From Parus major (lineage: Eukaryota > Chordata > Aves > Passeriformes > Paridae): 64,000 nt of DNA. Shown one piece after another: positions 1-12,500 of this stretch. The stretch covers positions 127,433,613 to 127,497,612 of the forward strand of contig NC_031769.1 in NCBI RefSeq assembly GCF_001522545.3, read 5' to 3'. Made by a program: the position numbers and the translations under genes. Under the pieces are notes generated by a model, which did not search any database, had not been told where the DNA came from, and saw only the letters and a list, made by a program, of their open reading frames with translations. How positions within the stretch are numbered: position 1 is the stretch's first letter; each line of letters starts with the position of its first letter.

Positions 1-1308
1 TGTCATTCCTCTCTCATGTCTTACTCCAATGACAAATACTTCTTGAACTTTAATCGCAAGTAACTTTTCCTTATTTTCAGTCTTTTAGCCTCTCATTAAG
101 TGGCAGTCTCTGTTTCTCATTAACCCATAATTTGAAGCAAATAGAACTGTACTTATTTTTACTGTTTGTATAGCACCATTCTGCTGTTTATTAAGAATTT
201 CTGGGTATTCTGGAACTTGCTTTGCTTGACAGTTCCTGGGTGATGAAGTCCAAACATGCCCTAAGTAGCAGAATAGATGTTTTCAACTTTTGGAGCTCTT
301 AAAATTTGTGAGTGATAGGTCTTGCTGGAGTACAGGTCCTTGTGAAGAGACAAGGCTACCTCAGGAGACCAGGAGATTGTCCAAAGAACATGTCAAAGGC
401 AATGACTTGTAATTAAGCACTTGAGAGCAGGATGCTATCTGAGCACAGAATTAGTGGGGAAAAAATAAATTAACAGGAAAAGCCTTGCTCTGGTATGTCA
501 ATTGTCTGCATATAGGGTAAAGTGCTCAGATGTAAATGGAGTTAGGCGAAGGAAGGAATAAAATGGAATGGTATGTCTCAGAAAGTGTGCCATATAAACA
601 ACACACAGACAGTAGAAACTACATAACTGAACGAGAATTTGGGGAAAAAATCTCCCTCAAAAAATCCATCCAGAGACAGATTGTACTGCACCCTGATAAC
701 AAGCAGTGTGACTCAGTCAAGAGAGGGGTGATAGAGTTGCAATTCAGTGGTAGCTGTGTGTAATGAATAAGATCCAAGAGAGATAAACTTGAATCTTGCT
801 ACAGTGTGGGGAACTACAAGATTGCACAGTAATAATAATGGCATCATTATTTGCTAGGTCATTTAGCTGCTTTATTAGATTATTTATAGTGGGTAGATTC
901 AACAATAAACATTGAAGCCTCTCCTCTCAGGCCTGCAGCTGAGAAATTAAGACTTCCAGGTAAAAGCTGCCCTCTCACTCTTGCATCCTCTGAAAGACAT
1001 TTTCCACTTAGACATATTGTCTGCCAAGTCCTTAAGGGCTGCAAACCTTTGGAGTTTTACCACTGATTTCACAAACTTGCCTTAAGAAAAATTGACAACA
1101 TTTCGTTTTAGCTTAAGTTGGTGAAAACCACTAATTAGATCCTCATTATTTGAAGAATATTTTGTTTCATGTGAATTAAAGTTTTCACTGAAGTGATCTG
1201 AATTACCTACTTTGAAGAGAAAAATCAAGATGAAAAGTTAATAAATTTTAACTAAATCAGTTTCTATTCACATGCTCATGCAAGCCTCTAAAATTCTTTC
1301 CATACATG
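1..1308. other. Upstream intergenic sequence, no gene recognised
   Basis: AT-rich sequence upstream of CIBAR1. Short open frames here (for example one at 536–763) have no recognisable protein similarity, no splice context and low-complexity composition, so I do not call them genes. I see no named repeat in this part. Confidence 0.5.
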
Positions 1309-1775
1309 TGTGGTAGTAGCACTCACCTCCTCCCTGGATGACACATACCTTTCACGACCCAAGGTAGGAATGGAAAGAGGCAGAACCCCTTGGTCCACAG
1401 ACAGGGTCCACAGCCAACAGAGACATTTCTGCACCATGACCTCCATCCAAGGAGACTGCCCCAGATGGAGTGCCCCTCACCACTCTCACCCATGGCAGTG
1501 GCTATTTTCATGCTGGATATCCCTGAGTGAACCTTTGACTCTTAGTCTGGGTACCCTTGAGTGAGATGTCTCTGTGTGTATGTGTTTGCACATGTACATT
1601 TAATGTAGTAACATAATCCCAATGGGTACACATGGGAGCCAAACCTGTAACTTGCCTTGGGAGCATCCCCATTACCCACCTTGTTCATTACTTTTGGCCT
1701 TTGGTTTTAGTTGCAAATTAAAGTTTGTTACCTGCGTTAAGTTGTTGCCAATACTTCTGTGCCCGCATTCTGACA
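1309..1775 (+). mobile_element. Possible degraded solo LTR-like block
   Basis: This block is richer in GC and more complex than its surroundings. It begins TGTGGTAG, has an ATTAAA-type signal near 1719, and ends TTCTGACA, which fits the TG…CA ends and late polyadenylation signal of a retroviral LTR. I found no convincing target-site duplication, primer-binding site or internal coding sequence, so this could also be unique DNA. There is no viral gene here. Confidence 0.2.
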
Positions 1776-2116
1776 GTTGTCCAAGTCCTTAGATCCCATG
1801 GACCACTGTGATATTGGATGGGTTTGCATTGGACACAGCACAATTCCCACCCTCCTCCTTTAAGAGTCTATTCTATTAGTCTCATACAGAATGTGCAGGG
1901 ACTCTGACAGGATCATGGCCACACAGTCCTGAAGCCACATTCCCAATCCATTACCACTGCAAAGAGGGGGTTAGGGGATTTTTTATGTTCTCAGTTTTGT
2001 TTGCTTTTGGTTTGTTCTTTATTTTTTTTAAGATCTTTCCTGGTGCTCCACAGGATTCTTATTTTTCCCATGGCTGCAAAAAATTGACAGCTCTCCCTGA
2101 GGTAAAGACAAGTTGG

Positions 2117-2156
2117 CCTCTTTTTTTTTCTTCTTTTTTTTCTTTTTTTTTTTTTT
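2117..2156 (+). repeat. Pyrimidine (poly-T) tract
   Basis: Forty bases consist only of T with a few C. This is a simple low-complexity tract; the lysine-rich and phenylalanine-rich short open frames crossing it are artefacts of it. Confidence 0.9.
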
Positions 2157-2294
2157 GGTAATGGAAGAGGCTCAAGCTTTCTGGCTTTCTGCCCCTGTGC
2201 AAGCCCAGGCCTTGATGCTGCACTCGCCTGTGAAAAGACCCTGCCCCTGCCCTTGGGTGGGCTCACATGTGGGAAGCACCAGGCACTACTTGTG

Positions 2295-3208
2295 TACCAC
2301 AGAGGTTATCATTGGTCCCAGTCCTAGTCAGTATATTTATTGATGATCTGGATGAGGGAATCAAATGCACCCTTAATAAATTTGTGGATGACAGTAAGTT
2401 GGGCAGGAGGGTTGAAAGGATCTGCAGAGGGACCTGGACAGGCTGGATCAATGGGCCAAGACTAACCATATGAGGTTCAACAAGGCAAAATGCCAAGGTC
2501 CTGCACTTGGGTCACAACTCCCTGCAGTGCTACAGGTTGGGGGAAGAGTGGCTGGAAAGCTGCCCCGTGGAAATGGATCTGGGGCACTGGTTGACAGTGG
2601 CTGAACATGAGCCAGCAGTGAGCCCAGGTAGGCAAGAAGGCCAGTGGCATCCTGGCCTGGCTCAGCAATAGTGTGGCCAGCAGGAGCAGGGCAGGGATTG
2701 TCCCCCTGTCCTGGCACTGCTGAGGCCACAGCTCGAGTGCTGTGCCCAGTTCTGGGCCCCTCAGAACAAGAAGGACATTGAGGGGCTGGAGCGTGTCCAG
2801 AGGAGGGAAATGGAGCTGGTGAGGGGTCTGGAGCACAAACCCTGAGAGGAGCGGCTGAGGGAGCTGGGGGTGCTTAGCCTGGAGAAAAGGAGGCCTACGG
2901 GGGACTTTACCTCTCTGGACAGCTCCCTGAAGGGAGGCTGTAGCTAGGCAAGGGTCGGCCTCTTAGAGTAACAAGTGAAAGAACAAGACAAAACATAGTT
3001 TTAAGATGCATCAGAGGAGGCTCAGGTTGGACATAAGGAGGAATTTCTTCACAGAAGGGGTGAATGGGCCGCCCAAGGAGGTGGTGGAGTAACCGTGGCT
3101 GGAGGTATTTAAGGAAAGACTGGACGCGGCACTCAGTGCCATGTTCCAGCTGACACGTTGGTGTTCGCTCAGAGGTTGGACCCGATGATATCAGCTCTCC
3201 TTTCCAGG
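2295..3208 (+). mobile_element. CR1 LINE fragment (3' part, sense orientation)
   Basis: The sequence follows the avian CR1 consensus: the end of the reverse-transcriptase ORF (reading like 'FIDDLDEGIKC' and 'KFVDDSKLG' near 2333–2405), then the GC-rich 3' segment with the typical 'CTGGAGAAAAGGAGGC' phrase near 2880. It continues with the 'AGGAATTTCTTCACAG' phrase near 3040 and a degenerate 'GTTGGACCCGATGAT' end near 3175. Frameshifts and stops show it is dead. It abuts the CIBAR1 CpG island less than 200 bases before the start codon. Confidence 0.9.
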
Positions 3209-3209
3209 C

Positions 3210-3540
3210 GCACCGATCCCGGTTTTCTGGGCTTGTGAGCCCCCCTCAGCGGCGCCTCCCGGCCGCTGAGCTGCCGCAGCCGGTCCCGCAGGCCGCGGGG
3301 CGGAGCCGGGCCGGGTGTCCATGGGAACCGAGCGCACGCGGAGCGCCGCCCTCCTTCCCTGCTTCCCGCCGGCCGCCGCCGCAACGCCACCATGATGCTG
3401 CTGGGCCGCGGGCCGGACGCCAGGTACGGGGGCGCGGGGCGCCGGGGGAGCCCCGGGCTGCTCGGGGAAGGAGGCCCCGCTCCGAGCAGCGTGCCCGGGG
3501 GTGGCGCGGGGGCCGGGGAGCCGTGCGGGCCAGGTCCTTC
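3210..3540 (+). promoter_or_regulatory. CIBAR1: CpG-island promoter and 5' UTR of CIBAR1
   Basis: Composition changes abruptly from AT-rich to a CpG-dense stretch spanning exon 1. The start codon at 3392 has an ideal Kozak context (GCCACCATGA). No TATA box is evident, as expected for a broadly expressed CpG-island promoter. The long GC-rich open frames on both strands here are compositional artefacts. Confidence 0.75.
3315..3328 (+). promoter_or_regulatory. Candidate RFX X-box upstream of CIBAR1
   Basis: GTGTCCATGGGAAC matches the palindromic RFX site GTTGCCATGGCAAC at 11 of 14 positions and lies 64 bases before the start codon. RFX factors drive many ciliary genes through such sites near the transcription start. 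The match is imperfect, so this is a candidate only. Confidence 0.4.
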
Positions 3541-6500
3541 TTAGCGTATCTGCCTCCCTAGGAGATGGGGGCCGCCTCTGCCTTCCTCCGGTAAAGGCCG
3601 CAAAACTTTTGCAGGCCTAGTGTGCTGTGCAGAGATGGAGTAAAGATGTGCAGCTGATATTTATTTGGACCTCTCGCGAATAAATCTGAGGACAAGTCTA
3701 AGCAGTCACGATAATGAGAGGGGAATAAAAACTTTTATACCCCCACGTAAGAAAACGTAGTGTTCCGCATCTCAAAATTAAATACTAGTTGAATAGGCAT
3801 ACTGTAAGATCTGAATTGTAAAGCTTATATGATTACGTCTTCCTCCTGGAGGGAAACACTTTCTGACATGAAGATCTTTCAATAAAATAGGAAATATGTA
3901 CCTTTTAATGAAGGTCTTACTAGGTACTATAATTTTGAAAAACAGCTTTATGAGTACTTAATGAAATTCTTACTTGCCTACTCACCTGGTGAAACCGTCC
4001 CTGTTCAAGTGGTTCTGTGCTCCAGCTTGTCTTGGGGGACTGAATAACGTCCTTGGGGTTTTTCTAACCTTAACGGCATCTCTTTTGAACAGTCTTCCAA
4101 ACAGCTTGCCATGATGCAACCCAACTGGGGTTTTGCCCAAGGCAGAACTTGGGCATGAAATACTTCTTCTGAAGTAAAGGTGTTCCTCATTTGAATTGAT
4201 TGCATTGTTGTTTAGTCTCAAACTACTAAATTTCTTCGAATTTTTCCAATCATCATGTATCCTGATAAAAAGTCAGTATTTAATTACTGGTCAGTAGTAT
4301 TGGGATAGCTTAAGGATATGAAGGAAGTTTTTGTTTCTGTCCTTTGCAAAGGTAGTGGTAAGAGTGAATTCTTTTGCACAGAATTCTAGTACTTAACATC
4401 AATAACCTTGTGTTAGACACAGTATCTGGCAGGTACTGTTAGCTGAATTTGAGTGAATCAGTCTTACAGCTGATTCACTCGAATCAGTCTTACAGCTGAT
4501 TCACTCAAATCAACAACTGGCATGAGTTCACATAACCATCAAATAATATAGGAATATGAAAGCAAAATACAAAGTCAAATATGTGAGTTACTGGAATGAC
4601 TTGTCTACATCATTAATAATGAAACATACAGGATTTGGATCAAATAAATCCATTAGATTTATGTAGTTTAAAGGAAAGTAATTTATTAGTGTGATGAATG
4701 TCCTTTCAGTGATTTTAGAGTTTTCACCTCTTGTGTCCATTCACTTTTCTTCTGTAATTCTCGGTGGTATTTTATCCTCTGTAGTGCAGTTTGGTAACTG
4801 TTTGCAATTTAAAGAACATTTAGTATCTGTACCAGTTTGTCCTCTACTGCCTAATTTCTCCAGCCATTGCCTTGTCTGTTTAGAGGGCAGGCTGTTGCAG
4901 AAAGGGATGGCCTTGCAGAGGTCTTGTTTGAGTCTGCAGGTGTTACTGCTCCATCAGTAATTAATACCATTAGTAATAGTGAGCTTCTCTTAAATGCAGG
5001 AGGAAAACTTCCAAGCAGATTTTTGTGATTTAGGTTTTCATCTATTGGATCTTTAAGTGTAAATCTGCTTTTTTGTTTGTTTGTTTTTCATTCATAAATA
5101 AGCACATATTACATCAGTTACAACATTTTCTTTCTTTCTCAGAATAAATTTCTGCTTTGCACTGAAATGAGATATCCAAGTTATTAATAATATAATTATA
5201 TAGTTTTCCTTCTGTATGTGTTGTAAATATTTCTGCCCTTCTTATTTTTCATTTGTTTTTCTTTGGTATCCAGGGACAATCAGACTAGACAAATACAAGA
5301 TGCTCTTTCAAATGTGGAAAAACATTTTGGTGAATTGTGCCAAATATTTGCTGGATATGTACGTAAAACTGCCAGACTACGAGACAAAGCAGATCTTCTA
5401 GTAAATGAAATATATGCATATGCAGCTACAGAGACACCAAACTTAAAAGTTGGACTGAAAAACTTTGCAGATGAATTTTCCAGACTTCAGGATTATCGCC
5501 AGGCAGAGGTACAAAATTAAAGCTGTACATGTTGTGTTTGCCATCTGAACTTTTCAGTTACTTATCTGTGATTAAAAGGGAAATCATATATTCTGCAATT
5601 GGAAAAGAAACAGGAGAAAATATGTCTAAATATAGTAATGTCTGAGCAGGGTAGGCTGCCAAGCATTCATCATTTACCCTTCTAATCACTTCAAGGAAAA
5701 CTGCCTAAAGTTAGACCTGTTGAAGTCATCAAAACTGTCCCTATGAACACTTAAAGTATTTGAGAAAGTTTTTTTTATTGGTCTTAGACTTTAGGTTATG
5801 ATTTATAGTTAATAAAGTGTTCTTTTTCTGTTGTGTGAGTTGTGTTGTCTGGCAGCAGTGTAGGTCTGAGGCAAAATCAGTCATTTTCCTTTTGCTAAGC
5901 ATTATCAGAAATAGTACTGAAGAGGTACTGTCAGGGACCACTGTAGATTTCATAAGTTTGTAGTTCAACGTTAAAAGTACAAACTTGATTTGGACCATAT
6001 GTGACTATATAGCCACATTTCTGCTAGATGAGTGAGAGTGTAAAGAAAGGTGTTTATGCCACTTACACATTCATGTGTGGTGCCAGGCAAACTGTAACTT
6101 ACGATGCAGAATTCCAAATACTGAGATAAAAAATAATTCATTCACACATACTCGAACTAGTGTTTGGAGTATGTATCTATTCTTTTAGTAGAACATAGAA
6201 AATTCCCATTTATAGTTTTGAACAGCTAAGACCCACTATAATTCAAAAGAGTATACTACAAATGTTGGCATTCTTTATGTCTTCAGATAGGACTTTTTTA
6301 TTTTGGAAAGCATTGCAAATCCTCTCTTCATAATAACAAAGTGGAAAAATAAAACCTTTTAAAACTAGTCAATATGGGAAAGAGAGAGTTTGAAATACAA
6401 GGAATATGTGTGGATCTTTAACAATCTATTTAGGGAGGGATTTAAAGACGTAATAAGAAACCTTAGGGTATGTGCGATTTTTATTTTTCCATAAGCTCTT

Positions 6501-9500
6501 ATACATCTGGCTCCAGGTGAGCCCCACATAGGTCATTATGCTTCAGTTGATGGAATAGCAAATTATCCTCTGTTATTAAATTTATATTGTGGCCAGAGAT
6601 GAATGTGAACTCAGACTGCATGTTCTCTCTCTTTCTGTCATTAAACTATGAACCTGTAATTTTGAGGTACATATGTAGCAACTTGAATTTTGCTTTTGTT
6701 GATTTTAAATGTGTTTTTAAAAATGGACATTTGGCCTACATCTTCCTGCCATGCCTGTCTGTAAATCAGTATTGCCCTGTGAAAGAAAAAAAAAGCAGAA
6801 GCAGCAAAGGAAAAGAGAAGCTTTTAGTCTTTAAATCAAGTTCTCCTTTTTTCCTTAAAACAAAATATTTTATCTCAGCTTTGATTTTTCTTGGCATCAG
6901 GCCACTTAACAGTTTTCCTGTGTGCTGACAAAGTGGGCAAAGGAAAATTAGCTTATAAGGATTATCAATTTCTGGTCTTTAGTTGCAGTGCTAGATGTAT
7001 AAATACTGAGGTGTGAGGTAGCACGACATGTGCTAGGTAAGTAAGTTGGACAGGTTATTTGGTACATCTGTAACATGTGTTGTTTAGAGCCTTACTGCCC
7101 TATTCCTTTCTATTCTATTGGCAGTTCAAGTGAAATTTTTTGACAGTGCACTGGTAGATGGTATCAAGGAGAAATGTTGGCTCAGCTGGCATAGATTTTG
7201 GCTGACTACCAGTATAGAGGGAACTGTCCCTTCCCAGTAGAGGTATGCACCTTGTCCTAATCTGGATGTAACAGCGATGGGCCACAGGATTCACCCATGG
7301 TCCCTAAATCATTGGCAGATTATGCTGGGCCACTCAGACAGTTTTGTCAGATTTGAAAAGCAGGTCTTATCCTGTTGCCTGTCTGACCATATGTAGCTGT
7401 TTTTCTGACTAGGACAACTGAAACAAAAATTCAGAACCATTCATCTGTGAGAGCATTTATGCATTTTACATACCCTGTTACTGGTGTTTTTAGTGCACTT
7501 AGTACCAGTGATTGATGTTATCATTATTTTTAAGAAGTCTTCCATTTTGTACAATATATTTGATAAAAAAGATTGCTTAGTCCGTAACCTATCAGTAAGT
7601 GTAGAGCAAATACACTGATCTTTAGATAGAAAGCTACAGAACTCAAAAATGCAATGTTGGATGTATTTAGTACTCAGTTTAATGTATTCAGAATTTTCTC
7701 TGTTTCATTTATCCTGATCTAATTAAGAAAAAAGGAATTCCACTAGAAATCAGCTTGAGCTCTTCAGAAAACAAATTCCTTCTTGGTTAATGTACTTGAC
7801 TGTAGTTTTTACAAAATTTTTTAAAACTCTTATCCTAATATTTTTTCAGCATACACAGATTTAATTTGGAATAAATGAGTCACTATTGAATTAATTGTTT
7901 CAATTTCTGCACATCATGGATGACTTTACCAATCTTGTGATTTTTTCTGTAGGTTGACAGGCTGGAAGCCAAGGTTGTTGAACCTCTGAAATGTTACGGG
8001 AGCATAGTAAAACTTAAAAGGGTAGGTTAAACATGTTTTCTCACAAGGGACATTTCAGTGTCCTGGTCACTCAGTTGAAAACTTTTTGTTTATGGGAAAA
8101 TGGTTCTGATTTTTCATATTTCAATAATCAGTTTAACTTAATTATGTAGTTACACATCTGAACTGAAGCTGTATATATGTTGGAGGAAAGAGCTATGATG
8201 TGAGGACCAGGATATTCAGGCTCTTTGAGCATAAGCAAATGTTCAGAAAAGGTATCAGTATGAAATTTCCTGGATAGTGTAAATTCAGGATTTTTTATGT
8301 ATAAATAATGTCATTTGTTATTGTTTGATTTTGATGATGGTGGTGATGATACTACTACTACTGCTATTATTATAACTATTGTTATTATTGAGGGGTTTTG
8401 TTTTTTTTTTTCTATTTTCGAATTGTGAAGAACCAAGTAGTGTTTGAAACTTACTGCACAGTTACCTTACTTGGTGGTTAGAGAAACGATTGTGAAGGAA
8501 ATGCATCTGGCATTTGAGTAGGACTACCCACAGTAGTCCTTAGCAGAGCTGTAGACTATAGAGCCTAAAACTTGGTATCCTAATGGTCACTCTGAAACCC
8601 AGTTTGTGAGATCTAGAACTGGGTATTGCAGGGTGTAAATGTTGAGGGTGGAAGATAAGTTTCATGTGTTTGTGGATGTAGGGTTACTGAGGAGAATATA
8701 AAACATTACAGCAGTGCCTGGGGCTTCCACAGCATTGAAGAGACTGCCTTGAGGTACACTGCCACTGATAGCCAGTAATGCTGAGGACAGAAGCAAGTGA
8801 ATCCAGATCATTGCTTGCAACAGTGAATTGAATTTCCTGTGGTCTTTGCCTTTCAGAATGCCAGAAAGCATTGCATAATATTTATTTTAGCTGCACTGGG
8901 GAGTACAAAAGCATTTTTAAACTGTAGATGGGATCAACTATTTTACCAGTTTACCTTTGAACTAAGATAGAGTTCACTAAAGATGTAGGTTATTAAGTGG
9001 TTATTTTTTTTCCCACTGCACATTGACCGTGAACCTTGGTTAAAACTTCAACTACCTGGTCTTCAGTTATCATCTATAATCACTGGAACATATTTAGTGA
9101 CAAAGGAAATTTTGTCACTCATGTAAATCTGGCACAAGCTGCTAGTTCTAGGACTGCTTTAGCTGTAACTACATTAGCTGACTAAGTTAAATCAGGCAGA
9201 GTATGTCATTATAGCTTTCTGTAAAGGGGTTCCCACTGCTGCTTACTTACTGGATCTGTTCCAGGAAGTACAGCAGTATTTCTGTGCTTTATCTAAAAAC
9301 AACTGTTGCTTTTCTGTGATGTAAGACATCAGTGTCCTGTGCTACTAAATGTTTTAAAGAGAGACAGGTCAATCAGAGTAATGTTCTCCTTTATTTGCTA
9401 GTGCAGTAAAATTGTTTTGTTCACTTGTTCTGGTTTACTATGCTGAATAGCTTCAGTGGAAGCTAAAAGCATGTTCTTGTCCTGTAAAACAGGTTAACAA

Positions 9501-12500
9501 TAGGATATGAGGATTTCTTTCTGTTTCATTGATCTATATATCAATCATCACTTTTCTACTTTTTGGCAACTCTCTTCCCGGTTCCTTTTCTTCATGTAAA
9601 ACAGGACATCATAAAACCAAGGTGATCCATGTGCAGAAGAAGGGATTGATTTGCTTTAATAACTTCAGTGACTAAAGCAGGTAACAGTACAGTGATGAGG
9701 CTCTGCCAGCTCATTGTCTGGTGGATGAACTGTAGCTGTACTTCTGTATAATTTGAAAATAGATGCGTGACCAGAGTTCTTATGTGTGACTTGAATTCAT
9801 AGTTAAAACTTAGAGGGACTATGAATAATTTTATATTCTTTGTACTTTTTATCTCATTGCCTATTCCATTCCACTTTTCCTTGAGTGTAACTCAAGTATA
9901 TTTTCCAAAAACATGTCAAAGCTTGGTCTAAAGACACTGGAGGTGAATGTAGGACTGTTGCTGGTTAGTTGATGTTTGTAGTGTTTTCTTTTAAATTAAA
10001 GACTTCAGCTAATCTTTGGTTCTTGTTATATGCTCCACTGAGATGAAAGAGCTCTGTAATGCTCTGGGTTTTTTTATGGATGAAGGTATTTAGATGCTAA
10101 TAAAACAAATTTTTCATATTTTTCTGTTAGGTAATGTACACCTTAATTCTTTCACCATAAATTGTATTTTCCCCAGCTTTTTAATATTTTTATTGTTTTT
10201 TTTCTGAACCCTTTTCTTGGACAAAATATGCATGCAACTGAGGCCTACTTTTGCCCATCCAAAACTTGTACACAGCTTCACTACTATGGCCATTGTAGCA
10301 CTAATTCTTTGTCACACTTTGGCTAGAAGAGAAGTATGTTTCATGGTGGCTGTTGATACAGAAGACAGAGGTAGAGGGGGGAACAGTTCAGTCCCTGTAG
10401 GTATTTCCAAAGTCACTACATGCTAGAAGGAAAATACGGAATTTAATAATGGTAACTCTAGAACTTTGCATCCTCAAGTACACTTTGCATGAAAGTCAGA
10501 ACTCTTTCAAGCTACAGTGTTCAATCTGGTTGACTGTTGTAAATGGGCCTAGAAAATCAGTGCTGTTAATAGGGCTCAGTCATTAAATAGCACTAAACAT
10601 GAAACACTGTGACCATTAGATAGAAAACTTTGTTATTTTAAAAATAAATATGTTCTTTTCTCTTTCTCTACCTTTAAAATTTAAAACTAGAAAAAAAAAT
10701 TAAAAAATATATTATTGCTTTTCTTGTAGTCACATGGTTTTCGTAAAAGCAAAAGGCCTTCAGTAATCTTTGACCTAAGAGGCGGTATAAATTTCCTTCT
10801 GAAAGAACAGCAATAAAATCAGCTTTGATGGGCTGAAGTAGATTTTATTATCAGAAGCCAGCTCTGTGTCCCTAGAAATTAAGCAAAATGACAGTTATTT
10901 ACAAGGACATACAGACAGTAAGGACCGAAACAAGGAAGAAACTGCATGTTTTGACCCCGACCTCTTGTGCAGCCTCATTATTGAAGTTGAACACACAGCA
11001 CTGTGAAACCTGGCAATCTTGTGCTTGTCACTGAGTAGTGATCTGCTCACAGGATCACAAAACTTGCTGAAAGACACATTGATAGTTGCATATCCTTCTG
11101 TGTGACAGAGACATACAAGCATTAAAATTGTTAAATCCAAGGAAGGAACACTGACAACTTCCCAATATGATAGTTTCTAATAGCTCTAACTTCATTCTGG
11201 AGTAGTAAATAAATAGGAAGTCATATTTTTAGAGTAAAAGGTCATTTGAAATGCATGCCTAGTTCTGCCTCAGACTTTGTTAGACCTTACATTGTATTTC
11301 TGCTTGTTCTAAACTACTGCTCCTTTAAACCAGAACCATCAAGATTAATGACCTTTTCCATACTGGCATAAGTGGAGTGATAAATACTTGACTGATAATT
11401 TTACAGTTCATGAATGTCTAACAGTTTGCAAAACACAGTTTTATAACATGAACAAAAATTTGAGAAAACCGGTAGATGAACATTCTTAAATTGTCATAGG
11501 TCATAGTTCTTCCTATTTACTTCCTAGAAGTACATACTACTTCTCCTTTGGACATGGAGCAAAAATGGTTATCAACAGTTTCTTCCTTTTCTAGATCAGT
11601 AAAGTTTTATCTTCTCCAGCTGCATCATTACTTGGATGTATTTCATTTCAAATGAATTTAAACACTTTACTAAATGTATATATATAAATATGCAGCCATA
11701 TTAACCCTTTCAGTCATAGAATTCCTATAGTCCTTGTAGCACAGAATTGTTTAGGTCGAAAAAGACCTCTGTGATCATTGAGTCCAGCCATTAGCCCAGC
11801 ATCACTATGCTCACTAGTTAAACTATGTCTCAGCACCTTTTTTGAACACTTCTGGAATGGTCATTCCATCAGTTCCCCAGGCCTTACCATCCCTCCAGTG
11901 GAAAAAAATTTCCTCATATTTCATCTAAACCTCCCCTGGTGCAACTTATATGTCCTCATCCTGTCACTGGTTGCGTGGGAGAAGAGACTAACCCCCACCT
12001 GGCTACAGCCACCTTCCAGGTAGAGTGATAAGGTTTCCCCTGAGCCTCCTCCAGGCTAAACACACTAAACACTCCCAGCTTCCTCAGCCACTCATCAGAC
12101 TTCTGCTCCAGCCCCTTCAGCAGTTCCACTGCCAGCAGTGGACAGGTGACAGCAGTTATATTTTCTTCATAACTTTGCCTTGGTGCTGACTGCTGCCTGC
12201 TTTGGTTTTTGGTTTTTTTAATGATGCCACTTTATTTGATACTGCTTTTTATTTCTAATTACCACATATATTCTATTGCTAAGTCAGGAATGAGTCTGCC
12301 TTCTTAATGCTTTGGGGATCTCAGCTTGTGACCATCTGCTATACTTTACATGTAAAGCTGTGAGTATCTTTTTCTTCCCCACATTTCAATTATAGTGTGT
12401 GCTATAGGGGTTTGCACAAGGTGCTAAACTCTCTGTCTTTACTGACTTCACTTTCAGAGGATCAATTAACACATCACTGAAGTCTGTTTTTATTCAAAGC

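Noticed and set aside
2263..2836. Proteins predicted on the minus strand across the CR1 at 2.3–3.2 kb, and similar ones at 49.9–50.6 kb
   Set aside because: They are antisense translations of CR1 sequence. The similarity between the two sets reflects the shared repeat, not a gene family.
3169..3561. GC-rich open frames of 74 and 108 codons near the CIBAR1 start
   Set aside because: Compositional artefacts of the CpG island, out of frame with the recognised first exon.
10895..11140. Short open frames of 60–100 codons scattered in introns
   Set aside because: No recognisable similarity, no splice or promoter context, and lengths expected by chance in AT-rich DNA.
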